A stretch of DNA of 35,914 nucleotides from Paracoccaceae bacterium (GCA_007117005.1 SKHK01000069.1:1-35914), one strand, 5' to 3'; counted from the stretch's first letter, positions 9,599 through 18,298 are shown. Notes: generated from the letters alone by a model not told the origin. Numbers and translations are program-made.

Positions 9599-10696
9599 AT
9601 GAAAAGAAGAGCCTTCCTTGGCACCGCCGCGCTGGGCGCGGCCGCCAGCACGCTGGCCGCGCCCGCCATCGCGCAGGGCACCATCCGCTGGCGCATGGCC
9701 TCGGCCTGGCCGCGCAATCTGCCCGGGCCGGGGGTCGCCGCGCAGATGCTGGCCGACCGGATCACCACCATTTCCGGCGGTCGGCTGGAGATCGAGCTTT
9801 TCGCCGCGGGCGAGATCGTTCCCGGCATGGGCGTCTTTGACGCCGTGGGCGAGGGCACGGCCGATATCTACCACGCCGTGCCCGCCTACTGGGGGTCTAA
9901 ATCGCAGGGCATCCTGCTGTTCGGCAGCCAGCCGCTGGGCCTGAACGCCATCGAGACGCATGGCTGGATGCTGCATGGCGGCGGACAGGCGCTTTACGAT
10001 GAGATGTATGCCCGCTTCAACCTCAAGCCCTTCCTGTGCGGCAATTCGGGCCCGCAATGGGCCGGCTGGTTCCGGAATGAAATCAACGGACTGGATGATC
10101 TGCGCGGGCTGCGTTACCGGACCACGGGTCTCAATTCGGTGGTCATGTCCAAGCTGGGCGTCGCGGTCGAGGCGATGTCCGGCCCGGCGATGTTCCAGGC
10201 GCTGCAATCGGGTGCGTTGGATGCGGGCGAATTCATCGGGCCCTGGACGGATTCCACGCTCGGCTTCCAGCAGGTCGCGCCCTATTACTACAACAACGGC
10301 GTGGGCGAGCCTTCCTCGGCCGAGGAATGCGCGGTCAATCTGGACGCCTGGAACGCCCTGCCGGAGGACCTGCAGCAGGCCGTGGCGGTAGCGGCGGAAA
10401 GCCTCTACAACCCGGTGCTGACGGAATACAACACCAACCACGCCCTGGCCCTGCGCGAACTGGTCGCCGGCGGCACCCAGATCCGCGAATGGCCGGAGGA
10501 AATCATCATCGCCATGGGCAACGCCATGGGCGAGGTGATGGACGAGATGCTGGCAGACAGCGACGAACTGGTACGCCGGATCACCGAAAGCTTCCTGGAC
10601 TATCGCACGCTGATGGTCGAATACATGACGCATTCGGAAACCGCCCAGCTGGCCGCGCGCGAGCTGGACTTCAACTATGGCGGCGCCAACCGCTAG
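9599..10696 (+). CDS. TRAP transporter substrate-binding protein, TakP-like, attached to hut operon
   Basis: This is a periplasmic solute receptor of a tripartite ATP-independent transporter. The 365-residue precursor starts MKRRAFLGTAAL, a twin-arginine-type signal with cleavage likely after the PAIAQ region (about residue 26), so it is probably exported folded. The mature part has the DctP-family layout. The pattern EFIGPWTDSTLGFQQVAPYYY followed by EPSSAEE resembles the TakP (2-oxoacid-binding) branch. A strong AAAGGAG ribosome-binding site precedes the ATG, only 30 bases after the hutU stop, so it is probably part of the hut transcript. The substrate is unknown. Context suggests histidine, urocanate or a related carboxylate, but that is inference. 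Confidence 0.88.
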   Translation: MKRRAFLGTAALGAAASTLAAPAIAQGTIRWRMASAWPRNLPGPGVAAQMLADRITTISGGRLEIELFAAGEIVPGMGVFDAVGEGTADIYHAVPAYWGSKSQGILLFGSQPLGLNAIETHGWMLHGGGQALYDEMYARFNLKPFLCGNSGPQWAGWFRNEINGLDDLRGLRYRTTGLNSVVMSKLGVAVEAMSGPAMFQALQSGALDAGEFIGPWTDSTLGFQQVAPYYYNNGVGEPSSAEECAVNLDAWNALPEDLQQAVAVAAESLYNPVLTEYNTNHALALRELVAGGTQIREWPEEIIIAMGNAMGEVMDEMLADSDELVRRITESFLDYRTLMVEYMTHSETAQLAARELDFNYGGANR

Positions 10697-10703
10697 GACC
10701 GCT

Positions 10704-10733
10704 GGCAGGGGCGCCCGCGCGGGTGCCCCTGCC
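10704..10733 (+). terminator. Hairpin between TRAP binding-protein gene and membrane genes
   Basis: Arms of 13 bases, GGCAGGGGCGCCC (10704-10716) and GGGTGCCCCTGCC (10721-10733), pair completely if one G-U pair is allowed, around a GCGC loop. No T-run follows. The hairpin lies eight bases after the binding-protein stop and 30 bases before the small permease gene. Such a position fits partial termination or 3'-end protection that would give more binding protein than membrane subunits. Confidence 0.65.
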
Positions 10734-10763
10734 CTTCCCTGACCCCAACGCCACAGGTTCCGA

Positions 10764-11273
10764 ATGCTGCGCCTGGCCGACATGCTGGACTGGATCAACC
10801 GGATCGTCGGCAACACGGTGATGTGGTGCGTGCTGGCCATGGTGCTGCTGCAATTCATGCTGGTGCTGGCGCGCTACGTGTTCGGCGTGGCCTCGATCTT
10901 TTTCAGCGAGGGCGTACTTTACCTGCATGCGATGATCTTCATGCTGGGGGCGGGCTACACGCTTCTGATGCAGGGGCATGTGCGGGTCGATATCTTCCAG
11001 TCCCGGTTGCCGCCCCGCGGGCAGGCAATGGTCGATATCTTCGGCCATCTGGTGCTGCTGGTGCCGTCGATGCTGATCTTGCTGTACTGGTCCTGGCCGA
11101 TGGTCCGCCGATCCTGGGCGATCCTGGAGGGACCGATTTCCGTGGGCGGCATCCCGGCCTCGTTCCTGCTGAAATCGCTGGTGCCAGCCTTTTGCGTGTT
11201 GCTCATGATCCAGGCGGCTTCCGGCCTGCTTCGTGACCTGATCCGTCTGCAAAGGGGGGACGATGCCGCTTGA
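10764..11273 (+). CDS. TRAP transporter small membrane subunit (DctQ type)
   Basis: The 169-residue product has four predicted membrane helices (about 17-39, 50-68, 90-110 and 134-156). After the second helix it has GHVRVDIFQSRL, the signature region of DctQ-type subunits. With the large subunit encoded next, it forms the membrane part of the TRAP transporter served by the upstream receptor. In this family transport is driven by an ion gradient, usually sodium. Its last 11 bases overlap the start of the large-subunit gene, which indicates tight coupling. No unusual features are visible. Confidence 0.9.
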   Translation: MLRLADMLDWINRIVGNTVMWCVLAMVLLQFMLVLARYVFGVASIFFSEGVLYLHAMIFMLGAGYTLLMQGHVRVDIFQSRLPPRGQAMVDIFGHLVLLVPSMLILLYWSWPMVRRSWAILEGPISVGGIPASFLLKSLVPAFCVLLMIQAASGLLRDLIRLQRGDDAA

Positions 11274-12807
11274 TATCCTGATGTTCGCCGCGCTGATCGG
11301 CTTCATCCTGCTGGGCTATCCGGTGGCATTCACCATCGCCGGGGTGGCGACGCTGTTCGCGCTGCTGGGCTGGTGGCTGGATGTGTTTTCCATCACGCTG
11401 ATGGGTGCGCTGGGGCAGCGGTTTTTCGGCATCATGACCAACCCGGTGCTGACCGCGATCCCGCTTTTCGTGCTGATGGGCGTAGTGCTGGAAAAATCCC
11501 GCATCGCCGAGGACCTGCTGGAAACCATGGGCCGGCTCTTCGGCACGCTGCGCGGGGGGCTGGGCGTTTCGGTCATGCTGGTCGGCGCGTTGCTGGCCGC
11601 GTCCACGGGCATCGTGGGGGCGACGGTGGTGGCGATGGGGCTGATCGCCCTGCCGGCGATGCTGCGCAACGGCTACAACCCGCGCCTGGCGGCCGGGTCG
11701 GTGGCCACAGCCGGCACGCTGGGCCAGATCATTCCGCCCTCGACCCTGCTGATCATCCTGGCCGAGGTCATGTCCTCGGCCTTCCAGCAGGCGCAATATG
11801 CCCAGGGGCGGTTTTCCGTCGAAACCATCTCGGTCGGCCAGACATTCGCCGCGGCGCTGGTGCCGGGGCTCTTGCTGGTGACGATCTACATCGCCTATCT
11901 GTTGGCGCGCGCCTGGCTGATCCCGGGAGACGCCCCGGCGATGCAACGCCCGGACCGCCCCGTCCGCCGGGGCGAGGTGGCAGGCGCCATCCTGCCCCCG
12001 GTGCTGCTGATCGTCGCGGTGCTGGGCGCGATCCTGGGCGGCGTCGCCTCGCCGAACGAGGCCGCCAGCGTGGGCGCCATCGGCGCGATCCTGCTGGCCG
12101 GGTACAAGCAGGGCGCGCCGCGCTGGCTGATGCTGGGCGGGGCGGCGGCCTTCGGCGCGCTGGCGGTGGCGTCGCGCGCGATGCCGGTGCGGCTGCAGCG
12201 CTCCGACGCTGGCGCCTTCGAATTCACGCTGGGCGCGGGCTACGGGGCGCTGGCGCTGTTCGGCATGGCGGCGGTGATCGTGGCGCTGGCGGTGCTGACC
12301 CGGCGCCGGCTGATGGTCCCGGCCCTGCGCCAGACGTTGATCGTCACGGCGATGATCTTCGCCACCATCCTGATGGCCAGCTTCTTCAGCCTGGTCTTCG
12401 TGGGGCTGGGCGGCGAACGGCGCGTCGGTGCCATCCTGGAGGCCCTGCCGGGCGGGGCCACGGGCGCGCTGATCTTCGCCATGCTCTTCGTCTTCGTGCT
12501 GGGCTTCTTCCTGGATTTCGTGGAAATCTCGGTGATCCTGCTGCCGCTTCTGATCCCGCCCCTGATCCTGATGGGCCATGATCCGATCTGGCTGGCGGTG
12601 CTGATCGCGGTCAACCTGCAAACCAGCTTCCTGACCCCGCCCTTCGGCTTCTCACTCTTCTACCTGCGCGGCGCGGCACCGAAATCGGTGACGACCGGCA
12701 TGATCTACAAGGGTGTGATCCCCTTCATCGCGCTGCAGGGCGTGGCGATCCTGATCATCTGGCTGGCACCGGCCATCGCCACCTGGCTGCCCCGCGCCCT
12801 GTTCTGA
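11263..12807 (+). CDS. TRAP transporter large membrane subunit (DctM type)
   Basis: The 514-residue integral membrane protein has repeated hydrophobic helices and the DctM-family motifs. Examples are GYPVAFTIAG near the N-terminus, AASTGIVGATVVAMGLIALP, AGTLGQIIPPSTLLIILAEV and the C-terminal NLQTSFLTPPFGFSLFYL. It is longer than the roughly 425-residue basic DctM. The extra length is a hydrophobic insert in the middle (about residues 285-350), as seen in the large-subunit subfamily. It forms the ion-coupled channel of the transporter. The start overlaps the small-subunit gene, with AGGGGGGA as the ribosome-binding site. It is the last gene of the hut/TRAP block and is followed by repeat copy B. 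Confidence 0.93.
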   Translation: MPLDILMFAALIGFILLGYPVAFTIAGVATLFALLGWWLDVFSITLMGALGQRFFGIMTNPVLTAIPLFVLMGVVLEKSRIAEDLLETMGRLFGTLRGGLGVSVMLVGALLAASTGIVGATVVAMGLIALPAMLRNGYNPRLAAGSVATAGTLGQIIPPSTLLIILAEVMSSAFQQAQYAQGRFSVETISVGQTFAAALVPGLLLVTIYIAYLLARAWLIPGDAPAMQRPDRPVRRGEVAGAILPPVLLIVAVLGAILGGVASPNEAASVGAIGAILLAGYKQGAPRWLMLGGAAAFGALAVASRAMPVRLQRSDAGAFEFTLGAGYGALALFGMAAVIVALAVLTRRRLMVPALRQTLIVTAMIFATILMASFFSLVFVGLGGERRVGAILEALPGGATGALIFAMLFVFVLGFFLDFVEISVILLPLLIPPLILMGHDPIWLAVLIAVNLQTSFLTPPFGFSLFYLRGAAPKSVTTGMIYKGVIPFIALQGVAILIIWLAPAIATWLPRALF

Positions 12808-12833
12808 CCGCAAAGGCCAGGACCCCGCCCGCG

Positions 12834-12909
12834 CCCCTTCATCTTGCCGCAAATACTCTGGGGGGAGTCCCGCCTTGCCGGCAAGGCGGGGCGGGGGGCA
12901 AAGCCCCCC
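12834..12909 (+). repeat. Intergenic repeat copy B, probable terminator region of the hut/TRAP operon
   Basis: The core CATCTTGCCGCAAATACTCT starts at 12840 and is followed by GGGGGGAGTCC. A perfect palindrome with 11-bp arms comes next (12869-12879 and 12880-12890). After it is the family hairpin GGGGGGC (12893-12899), loop AAA, GCCCCCC (12903-12909). The copy lies in the convergent gap between the TRAP large subunit and hisH, and its hairpins could end transcription from either side. The middle section differs from copy A while the flanking core and final hairpin are conserved. Confidence 0.85.
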
Positions 12910-12960
12910 TCGCCAGAAAAAACCTGTTGAAACCGAAACCGCCCCGCGCCAACCGTTGGC

Positions 12961-13602
12961 TCAGGGCCGCCAGCGCAGGAAACCGGCTATCAGCGCCAGC
13001 CCCGCGGCCTGGCTTTTTTCCGGGTGAAACTGCGTGCCCAGTATGTTGTCGCGCCCAACGATGGCGGTCACCGGCCCACCGTAATCGACATGCGCCAAGA
13101 GATGCGCCGGATCATCCAGGCGGAACTGATAGGAATGCACGAAATAGGCATGCGTGCCCCCGGCGATATCCGCCAGCACCGGATGCCCCCGGTCATCCAC
13201 CAGCAGATCGTTCCAGCCCATATGCGGCACCTTCAGCGCCCCATCGCCGGGCGCGATCCGCTCTACCGTGCCGCCGATCCAGCCCAGCCCGGCCACGGGC
13301 TCGTATTCCAGGCCGCGGCTGGCCAGCATCTGCATGCCCACGCAGATACCCAGGAACGGCCGGCCGCGCCGCAGCACCGCCTCGCCCAGCGCCTCGATCA
13401 TCCCCGGCACGGCATCAAGCGCGCGCTTGCAGGCCGGAAAGGCCCCGTCGCCCGGCAACACCACGCGGTCGGCGCGCAACACATCCTCGGGGCGCGCGGT
13501 GACCATCACCTGCCCGGCATCCACCTGGCGCGCCATCCGCTCGAACGCCTTTTGCGCCGAATGCAGGTTGCCGCTCTCGTAATCGACGATGACGGTCAGC
13601 AT
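12961..13602 (-). CDS. hisH: Imidazole glycerol phosphate synthase, glutamine amidotransferase subunit HisH
   Basis: HisH hydrolyses glutamine and channels ammonia to HisF. The 213-residue product is a class I glutamine amidotransferase with the full triad: Cys87 in [10 protein letters not shown], and His193 and Glu195 in TQFHPEKS. I chose the ATG at 13602, giving [12 protein letters not shown], the family N-terminus. The frame continues upstream only by reading antisense to other coding sequence. It lies four bases after hisB on the same strand. Its obligate partner HisF is encoded at 851-1612 on the opposite strand, separated by the hut and TRAP genes. Confidence 0.96.
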   Translation of the reverse strand: MLTVIVDYESGNLHSAQKAFERMARQVDAGQVMVTARPEDVLRADRVVLPGDGAFPACKRALDAVPGMIEALGEAVLRRGRPFLGICVGMQMLASRGLEYEPVAGLGWIGGTVERIAPGDGALKVPHMGWNDLLVDDRGHPVLADIAGGTHAYFVHSYQFRLDDPAHLLAHVDYGGPVTAIVGRDNILGTQFHPEKSQAAGLALIAGFLRWRP

Positions 13603-13606
13603 CGGC

Positions 13607-14194
13607 CTAGAGCATGCCCTTGGTCGAGGGCACGGCATCGCCCTTGCGCGGGTCCGGCTCCAACGCGTCGCGCAGGGCGCGCGCCACGGCCTTGAACGCC
13701 GCCTCGGCAATATGGTGGCTGTTGATCCCCTCCAGCGCCGTCACATGCAGGGTGATGCCGCCATGGGTGCTAAGTGCCTGAAAGAACTCACGCACCAGTT
13801 CGGTATCAAAGCCGCCGATCTTCGCGGTGGGGAAATCCACCTGCCAGACCAGATAGGGCCGGCCAGACAGGTCCAGCGCTGCGCGCACCAGCGCGTCATC
13901 CATGGGCAGCAGGCAGGACCCGTAACGGCGGATGCCGCGCTTGTCGCCCAGCGCCTGCGCCAGCGCCTGGCCCAGCGCGATGCCGCAATCCTCGACAGTG
14001 TGATGGTCGTCGATATGCAGATCGCCCTTGGCGCGCAACGTCAGGTCCAGCAACGCATGACGGGCCAGCTGGTCCAGCATGTGATCGAAGAACCCCACGC
14101 CGGTGGCGTTGTCGTACCGGCCCGAGCCGTCCAGCGTCAGATCGACGGTGATGTCGGTCTCGGCCGTCTGGCGGGTGATGCTGGCTTTGCGCAT
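13607..14194 (-). CDS. hisB: Imidazoleglycerol-phosphate dehydratase HisB
   Basis: HisB dehydrates imidazole glycerol phosphate, the HisFH product, to imidazole acetol phosphate. The 195-residue monofunctional enzyme carries the manganese-binding signatures [15 protein letters not shown] (32-46), DDHHTVED (62-69) and [11 protein letters not shown] (about 158-168). The enterobacterial histidinol-phosphatase domain is absent, as expected in alphaproteobacteria. The ATG at 14194 gives [10 protein letters not shown], a normal start. It sits four bases upstream of hisH. A 74-base gap separates it from the DUF1330 gene upstream, where its promoter may lie. Confidence 0.96.
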   Translation of the reverse strand: MRKASITRQTAETDITVDLTLDGSGRYDNATGVGFFDHMLDQLARHALLDLTLRAKGDLHIDDHHTVEDCGIALGQALAQALGDKRGIRRYGSCLLPMDDALVRAALDLSGRPYLVWQVDFPTAKIGGFDTELVREFFQALSTHGGITLHVTALEGINSHHIAEAAFKAVARALRDALEPDPRKGDAVPSTKGML

Positions 14195-14268
14195 GGCTGC
14201 GCCCCCCTGATGGCTGATCGCATCCCGCCTAGACGCGCCGGGCCGGCTTGTCCAGCCTGTGGCGGGGG

Positions 14269-14565
14269 TCAACCCTCGTCATACCCTTCCACGATCACCA
14301 GATCCCCGTCGCTGACCGGCGCCCGAATCGCCAGCGCGGCCTGGTACTCGGGCGAGTGGTAGCAATCGGTCGCCGCCTGCAGGCTGGGAAATTCGATCAC
14401 CACGGTGCGGGCGCGGCAATGCCCCTCTTTCTGGGTTTGCGCCCCGCCGCGCACCAGAAAACGCGCGCCGTATTTGGCAAAGGCCTCTGCATTGGCCGCG
14501 CGGTAGCGGGCATAGGTGTCGGGGTCGCGCACATCGACATGGGCTACCCAATAGGCTTTGGACAT
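14269..14565 (-). CDS. DUF1330 family protein
   Basis: This is a small, soluble 98-residue protein beginning [21 protein letters not shown], with [13 protein letters not shown] and [21 protein letters not shown]. These are the hallmarks of the DUF1330 family, a ferredoxin-like alpha/beta barrel related to small monooxygenase-like folds. No catalytic role is established for the family as far as I know, and none is evident here. It is encoded on the same strand as the DCC-family gene 62 bases upstream and hisB 74 bases downstream, with no overlap, so co-transcription is uncertain. Confidence 0.88.
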   Translation of the reverse strand: MSKAYWVAHVDVRDPDTYARYRAANAEAFAKYGARFLVRGGAQTQKEGHCRARTVVIEFPSLQAATDCYHSPEYQAALAIRAPVSDGDLVIVEGYDEG

Positions 14566-14627
14566 GGCGTTTCCTTCTGCAATCCTCGCACAAGGGTGGC
14601 GCGGCGCGCGGGCGGGTGCAAGAGGGA

Positions 14628-14978
14628 TCAGCGCGCGCGCGATAGGCGATACAGCAGCGGCGCCGCGATCCGGTCATAGACGAACCCCACCACCGGGCGC
14701 AGCACCGGCAGCCCGCTGGCTCGGGCCAGCCAGCGCCAGCCCGGCAGATGCGCCCAAAGCGCGCGAAACGCCGCCAGCCCGTGCAGGCGGCGGTCGCCCT
14801 GCATCGCATGCAGCCGGCGGCGTGCCTGGTCCGGGGTCAGGTTCCAGCCGGTCAGGTCGGTGCTGTTCAGATCCTCGAACATCAGCGGCGCGGCATGGCG
14901 TTCGGCCAGCCGGCGGTATAACCTGATCTCGCGCGAGCAGATCGGACAGGCACCGTTATAGAGGATTCGCAGGGTCAT
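14628..14978 (-). CDS. DCC family (DUF393) thiol-disulfide oxidoreductase-like protein
   Basis: The 116-residue product begins MTLRILYNGACPICSREI. The CPIC pair is the CxxC of the DCC family, here preceded by NGA rather than the more common DG. The family is thioredoxin-like and often annotated as a thiol-disulfide oxidoreductase, but substrates are generally unknown. Further family features are LHGLAAFRALWAHLPGWRWL and the RPVVGFVYDRIA segment near the C-terminus. The frame is open far upstream, but homology and the ATG at 14978 define the start. It is divergent from paaX with a 61-bp gap. Confidence 0.88.
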   Translation of the reverse strand: MTLRILYNGACPICSREIRLYRRLAERHAAPLMFEDLNSTDLTGWNLTPDQARRRLHAMQGDRRLHGLAAFRALWAHLPGWRWLARASGLPVLRPVVGFVYDRIAAPLLYRLSRAR

Positions 14979-14999
14979 GGTGGTGAGGTAGGCACCACC
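14979..14999. promoter_or_regulatory. Inverted repeat in the DCC/paaX divergent gap
   Basis: GGTGGTG (14979-14985) and CACCACC (14993-14999) form a perfect 7-bp inverted repeat with a 7-base spacer, directly next to the DCC-family start codon. It could be a regulator site for the divergent genes or a leader hairpin. There is no direct support for either. Confidence 0.35.
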
Positions 15000-15039
15000 C
15001 CGGACGAGGCAAGAAAACGGCGCAGGGAGACGGGACAGG

Positions 15040-16038
15040 ATGGCGCAGGCGAAACAGAAACCCGCAGGCGGCGGCAAAGGCGTGCAGGATGACCTGCCGC
15101 ATGCCCTGGCCGCGTCGATGCCGCTGCGCGCGGCCGGTTTCATCGTCACGCTTTACGGCGATGTCGTGGCACCCCGGGGCGGCGAGGTCTGGATGGGCAG
15201 CATCATCGCCGCCTGCGCCCGGGTGGGCATCAGCGAAACGCTGGTGCGCACCGCGGTGTCGCGTCTGGTCGCCGCCGGGCAGCTGGCCGGGCAACGGGTG
15301 GGGCGGCGCAGCTATTACCGGCTGACCCCGCAGGCCATGGCCGAATTCGACGCCGCGGCGGCGCTGATCTACGCCCGCGCGCCGGAACCCCGCTGGCGTT
15401 TCGTCTGGCTGCCCGATGGCGCGGGCCCCACCGCGCCGGAGGCGCGCAACGCCCCGAGCACGCCGGAGGCAAGCATGGCCGCGCTTGAACGCAGCGGGCA
15501 CGCCAGGCTGAAGCCGCAACTGGCGCTGGGCACGGATGCCGGCCCCCTGCCCCCGGGCGCTCTGGGGTTCGCCGCCCAGCCGCAGGGCGACGCGACCACG
15601 CTGCGCGCCTTTGCCGCTGCGCATTTCGATCTGGCCGCCCATGCCCGCGCCTATGACGCCTTCATCACCCGGTTCAACCGCTTCACGCGGGCCCGGGCCG
15701 TTCCCGATACCGGCGAGGACGCGCTGGCGCTGCGGCTTCTGCTGGTCGATGACTACCGCCGCGCGCTCTTGCGTGACCCGCGGCTGCCCCCCGATGCCCT
15801 GCCCGCCGACTGGGCCGGGCACCACGCCGCGCGGGTCTTTGCCGGGGCTTATCTGGCGTTGTCGCCCCTGGCCGATGCGCATGTCGCCCGGGCCTGGGAG
15901 AACAGCACCGTACCGCTGACCGCACAGCCGGAAACCCTTGCTGACCGCCATGCCGCCCTGCAACGCCTGGCGCTGGGCGAGCACCATGCAAAAGCATCAC
16001 AGAACCAGCAACAAAAAAGATTGATCTGTGATGTTTGA
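15040..16038 (+). CDS. paaX: Phenylacetate catabolism repressor PaaX
   Basis: PaaX represses phenylacetate genes and is relieved by phenylacetyl-CoA in characterised bacteria. The 332-residue protein has the N-terminal winged helix (about 28-97). This includes the region around GGEVWMGSIIAACARVGISE, LVRTAVSRLVAAGQL, and the family-typical VGRRSYYRLT (88-97). PaaX-like central and C-terminal domains follow. A purine-rich GGGAGACGGGACAGG stretch precedes the ATG. The last 15 codons overlap an AT-rich region with an inverted repeat that may be its own operator for the downstream operon. The C-terminal tail (NQQQKRLICDV) is therefore shaped by regulatory DNA and may be poorly conserved. The gene reads in the same direction as the paa genes it presumably controls. 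Confidence 0.92.
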   Translation: MAQAKQKPAGGGKGVQDDLPHALAASMPLRAAGFIVTLYGDVVAPRGGEVWMGSIIAACARVGISETLVRTAVSRLVAAGQLAGQRVGRRSYYRLTPQAMAEFDAAAALIYARAPEPRWRFVWLPDGAGPTAPEARNAPSTPEASMAALERSGHARLKPQLALGTDAGPLPPGALGFAAQPQGDATTLRAFAAAHFDLAAHARAYDAFITRFNRFTRARAVPDTGEDALALRLLLVDDYRRALLRDPRLPPDALPADWAGHHAARVFAGAYLALSPLADAHVARAWENSTVPLTAQPETLADRHAALQRLALGEHHAKASQNQQQKRLICDV

Positions 16039-16039
16039 T
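15995..16039 (+). promoter_or_regulatory. Candidate PaaX operator and paaJ promoter region
   Basis: CATCACAGA (15995-16003) and TCTGTGATG (16025-16033) form a perfect 9-bp inverted repeat. The arm centres are about 30 bp apart, roughly three helical turns, in an AT-rich stretch. The right arm continues to TCTGTGATGTTTGAT (16025-16039), which fits most positions of the E. coli PaaX site as I remember it. A weak promoter, TTGATC (16021-16026) with TAGAAA (16044-16049), overlaps it. GGAGG at 16057-16061 is the ribosome-binding site of paaJ. The role as operator is inferred. Confidence 0.55.
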
Positions 16040-16071
16040 GCCTTAGAAATACCTATGGAGGAACCAGAATC

Positions 16072-17277
16072 ATGACCGACGCTTTCATCTGTGACGGTGT
16101 TCGCACCCCGATCGGCCGCTACGGCGGCGCCCTGGCGTCGGTGCGCACCGATGACCTGGCCGCAGCGCCGATTGCCGCGCTGATGGAACGCAATGGCGGC
16201 GTGGACTGGTCGGCGCTGGACGATGTGATCTATGGCTGCGCCAACCAGGCGGGCGAGGATAACCGCAATGTCGCGCGCATGGCCGCGCTGCTGGCCGGGC
16301 TGCCGGTCGACGTGCCCGGCATGACGCTGAACCGGCTTTGCGCCTCTGGCCTGGACGCCGTGGGCATGGCCGCCCGGGCGATCAAGGCGGGAGACGGCGA
16401 ATTGCTCATCGCCGGCGGCGTGGAAAGCATGAGCCGCGCGCCCTTTGTCATGCCAAAGGCCGAAGGGGCGTTTTCACGCGCGAACGCGGTCTATGACACC
16501 ACCATCGGCTGGCGCTTCGTCAACCCGAAGATGAAGGCGCAATACGGCATCGATTCCATGCCGCAGACAGCCGATAACGTGGCCGCCGACTGGGGGGTGG
16601 AGCGTGAGGCCCAGGACGCCTTTGCGCTGCGGTCCCAGAACCGCTGGGCCGAGGCGCAGCAAGCCGGCCGTTTCGCCGACGAGATTGCCGCGGTGACGAT
16701 TCCCCAGCGCAAGGGCGACCCGAAGGTTGTCGACACCGACGAACACCCCCGCGCCGGCACCACAGCCGAGGCGCTGGCCAAGCTGCGCGGCATCAACGGC
16801 GCCGATCTGACGGTGACCGCAGGCAATGCATCCGGCGTCAATGACGGGGCGGCGGCGCTGATCGTGGCGTCAGAGGCGGCCGCCAAGGCCCATGGCCTGA
16901 CGCCCCGCGCCCGCGTGCTGGGCTGCGTGGCCGCCGGCGTGGCGCCGCGGGTCATGGGTATCGGCCCGGTGCCGGCGGTGAAGAAACTGCTGGCGCGCAC
17001 AGGGCTGACCATCGAACAGATGGATGTGATAGAGTTGAACGAGGCCTTCGCCGCCCAGGGCCTGGCCGTGCTGCGCGATCTGGGCGTCGCCGATGACGAC
17101 CCGCGCGTGAACCCCAATGGCGGGGCCATCGCGCTGGGGCACCCCTTGGGCGCATCCGGCGCCCGGATGGCGGCGACGGCGATGTGGCAGTTGCAGCGCA
17201 GCGGCGGGCGCTATGCGCTCTGCACGATGTGTGTTGGTGTGGGCCAGGGTGTGGCGCTGATCATGGAACGGGTCTGA
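16072..17277 (+). CDS. paaJ: 3-oxoadipyl-CoA / 3-oxo-5,6-dehydrosuberyl-CoA thiolase
   Basis: This 401-residue thiolase cleaves 3-oxo-5,6-dehydrosuberyl-CoA and 3-oxoadipyl-CoA in the phenylacetate pathway, giving acetyl-CoA and finally succinyl-CoA. The catalytic residues are visible: Cys90 in [11 protein letters not shown], His357 in LGHPLGASG, and Cys387 in CVGVGQG. The N-terminus [21 protein letters not shown] and the RAPFVMPKA segment are typical of the PcaF/PaaJ subfamily. The protein could equally be called PcaF, and placement as the first gene of the paa operon favours PaaJ. It follows paaX by 33 bases containing the candidate operator and precedes paaA by 31 bases. Confidence 0.9.
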   Translation: MTDAFICDGVRTPIGRYGGALASVRTDDLAAAPIAALMERNGGVDWSALDDVIYGCANQAGEDNRNVARMAALLAGLPVDVPGMTLNRLCASGLDAVGMAARAIKAGDGELLIAGGVESMSRAPFVMPKAEGAFSRANAVYDTTIGWRFVNPKMKAQYGIDSMPQTADNVAADWGVEREAQDAFALRSQNRWAEAQQAGRFADEIAAVTIPQRKGDPKVVDTDEHPRAGTTAEALAKLRGINGADLTVTAGNASGVNDGAAALIVASEAAAKAHGLTPRARVLGCVAAGVAPRVMGIGPVPAVKKLLARTGLTIEQMDVIELNEAFAAQGLAVLRDLGVADDDPRVNPNGGAIALGHPLGASGARMAATAMWQLQRSGGRYALCTMCVGVGQGVALIMERV

Positions 17278-17308
17278 ACGGCCGAAACTTTCAGGGAAGG
17301 AGAAAGCC

Positions 17309-18298
17309 ATGTATGCACAGATGGTGAAATCCGAGGCGACGAATGACGACCCGGAGATGCTGGCCGCCTTTCAGGCGCGCATCGACGCGGGCGAGAAGAT
17401 CGAGCCAAAGGACTGGATGCCAGAGGGCTACCGCAAGACGCTGATCCGCCAGATCGGCCAGCACGCGCATAGCGAAATCGTGGGCCAGCTGCCCGAGGGC
17501 AACTGGATCACCCGCGCACCGACGCTGGAGCGCAAGGCGATCCTGCTGGCCAAGGTGCAGGACGAGGCCGGGCACGGGCTGTACCTGTATTGCGCGGCCG
17601 AGACGCTGGGCATTTCCCGCGACGAGATGACCGAGATGCTGCTGTCAGGGCGGATGAAATATTCGTCGATCTTCAACTATCCGACGCTGAACTGGGCCGA
17701 TATCGGCGCCGTGGGCTGGCTGGTCGATGGCGCGGCGATCATGAATCAGGTGCCGCTGCAGCGCACCTCATTCGGGCCCTACAGCCGCGCGATGATCCGC
17801 ATCTGCAAGGAAGAAAGTTTCCACCAGCGGCAGGGCTACGACATCATGATGAAGATGGCGCAGGGAACGCCCGAGCAGAAGCAGATGGCCCAGGATGCGC
17901 TGAACCGCTACTGGTACCCGTCCCTGATGATGTTCGGCCCGTCGGACAAGGACTCGGTGCATTCGGCGCAGTCGATGGCCTGGAAGATCAAGATCAACAC
18001 CAATGACGAGCTGCGCCAGAAATTCGTCGATCAGACGGTGCAGCAGGCGAAATACCTGGGCCTGACGATCCCCGATCTGGCGCTGAAATGGAACGAGGAA
18101 AAGGGCGGGCATGATTTCTCCGAACCCGACTGGTCCGAATTCTACGAGGTGCTGAAGGGCAACGGGCCCTGCAATACCGACCGGATCGAGGCGCGGCAGA
18201 AGGCCTGGGAAGACGGCGCCTGGTTCCGCGAGGGGCTGATGGCGCATGCGAAAAAGGCCGAGGCGCGGCGCGCATCGGCGAAGGTTGCGGCGGAGTGA
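17309..18298 (+). CDS. paaA: Phenylacetyl-CoA 1,2-epoxidase catalytic subunit PaaA
   Basis: PaaA is the diiron oxygenase subunit that epoxidises phenylacetyl-CoA to the ring-1,2-epoxide, working with PaaB, PaaC and the reductase PaaE. The 329-residue ferritin-like protein shows candidate iron ligands in order: Glu55 (HAHSEIVG), Glu86 and His89 ([12 protein letters not shown]), and Glu169 and His172 ([10 protein letters not shown]). It also has the conserved [20 protein letters not shown] region. A GGAAGGAGA ribosome-binding site precedes the ATG. Length and motifs match the family well. It is followed by a reversed copy of the intergenic repeat before paaB. Confidence 0.96.
   Translation: MYAQMVKSEATNDDPEMLAAFQARIDAGEKIEPKDWMPEGYRKTLIRQIGQHAHSEIVGQLPEGNWITRAPTLERKAILLAKVQDEAGHGLYLYCAAETLGISRDEMTEMLLSGRMKYSSIFNYPTLNWADIGAVGWLVDGAAIMNQVPLQRTSFGPYSRAMIRICKEESFHQRQGYDIMMKMAQGTPEQKQMAQDALNRYWYPSLMMFGPSDKDSVHSAQSMAWKIKINTNDELRQKFVDQTVQQAKYLGLTIPDLALKWNEEKGGHDFSEPDWSEFYEVLKGNGPCNTDRIEARQKAWEDGAWFREGLMAHAKKAEARRASAKVAAE

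Noticed and set aside
7679-10858. A 1059-codon open frame on the minus strand
   Set aside because: It lies antisense to hutG, hutU and the TRAP receptor, which are all clearly real. Its translation is rich in Arg/His/Gln/Gly with no recognisable motif, as expected for a shadow frame in GC-rich DNA.
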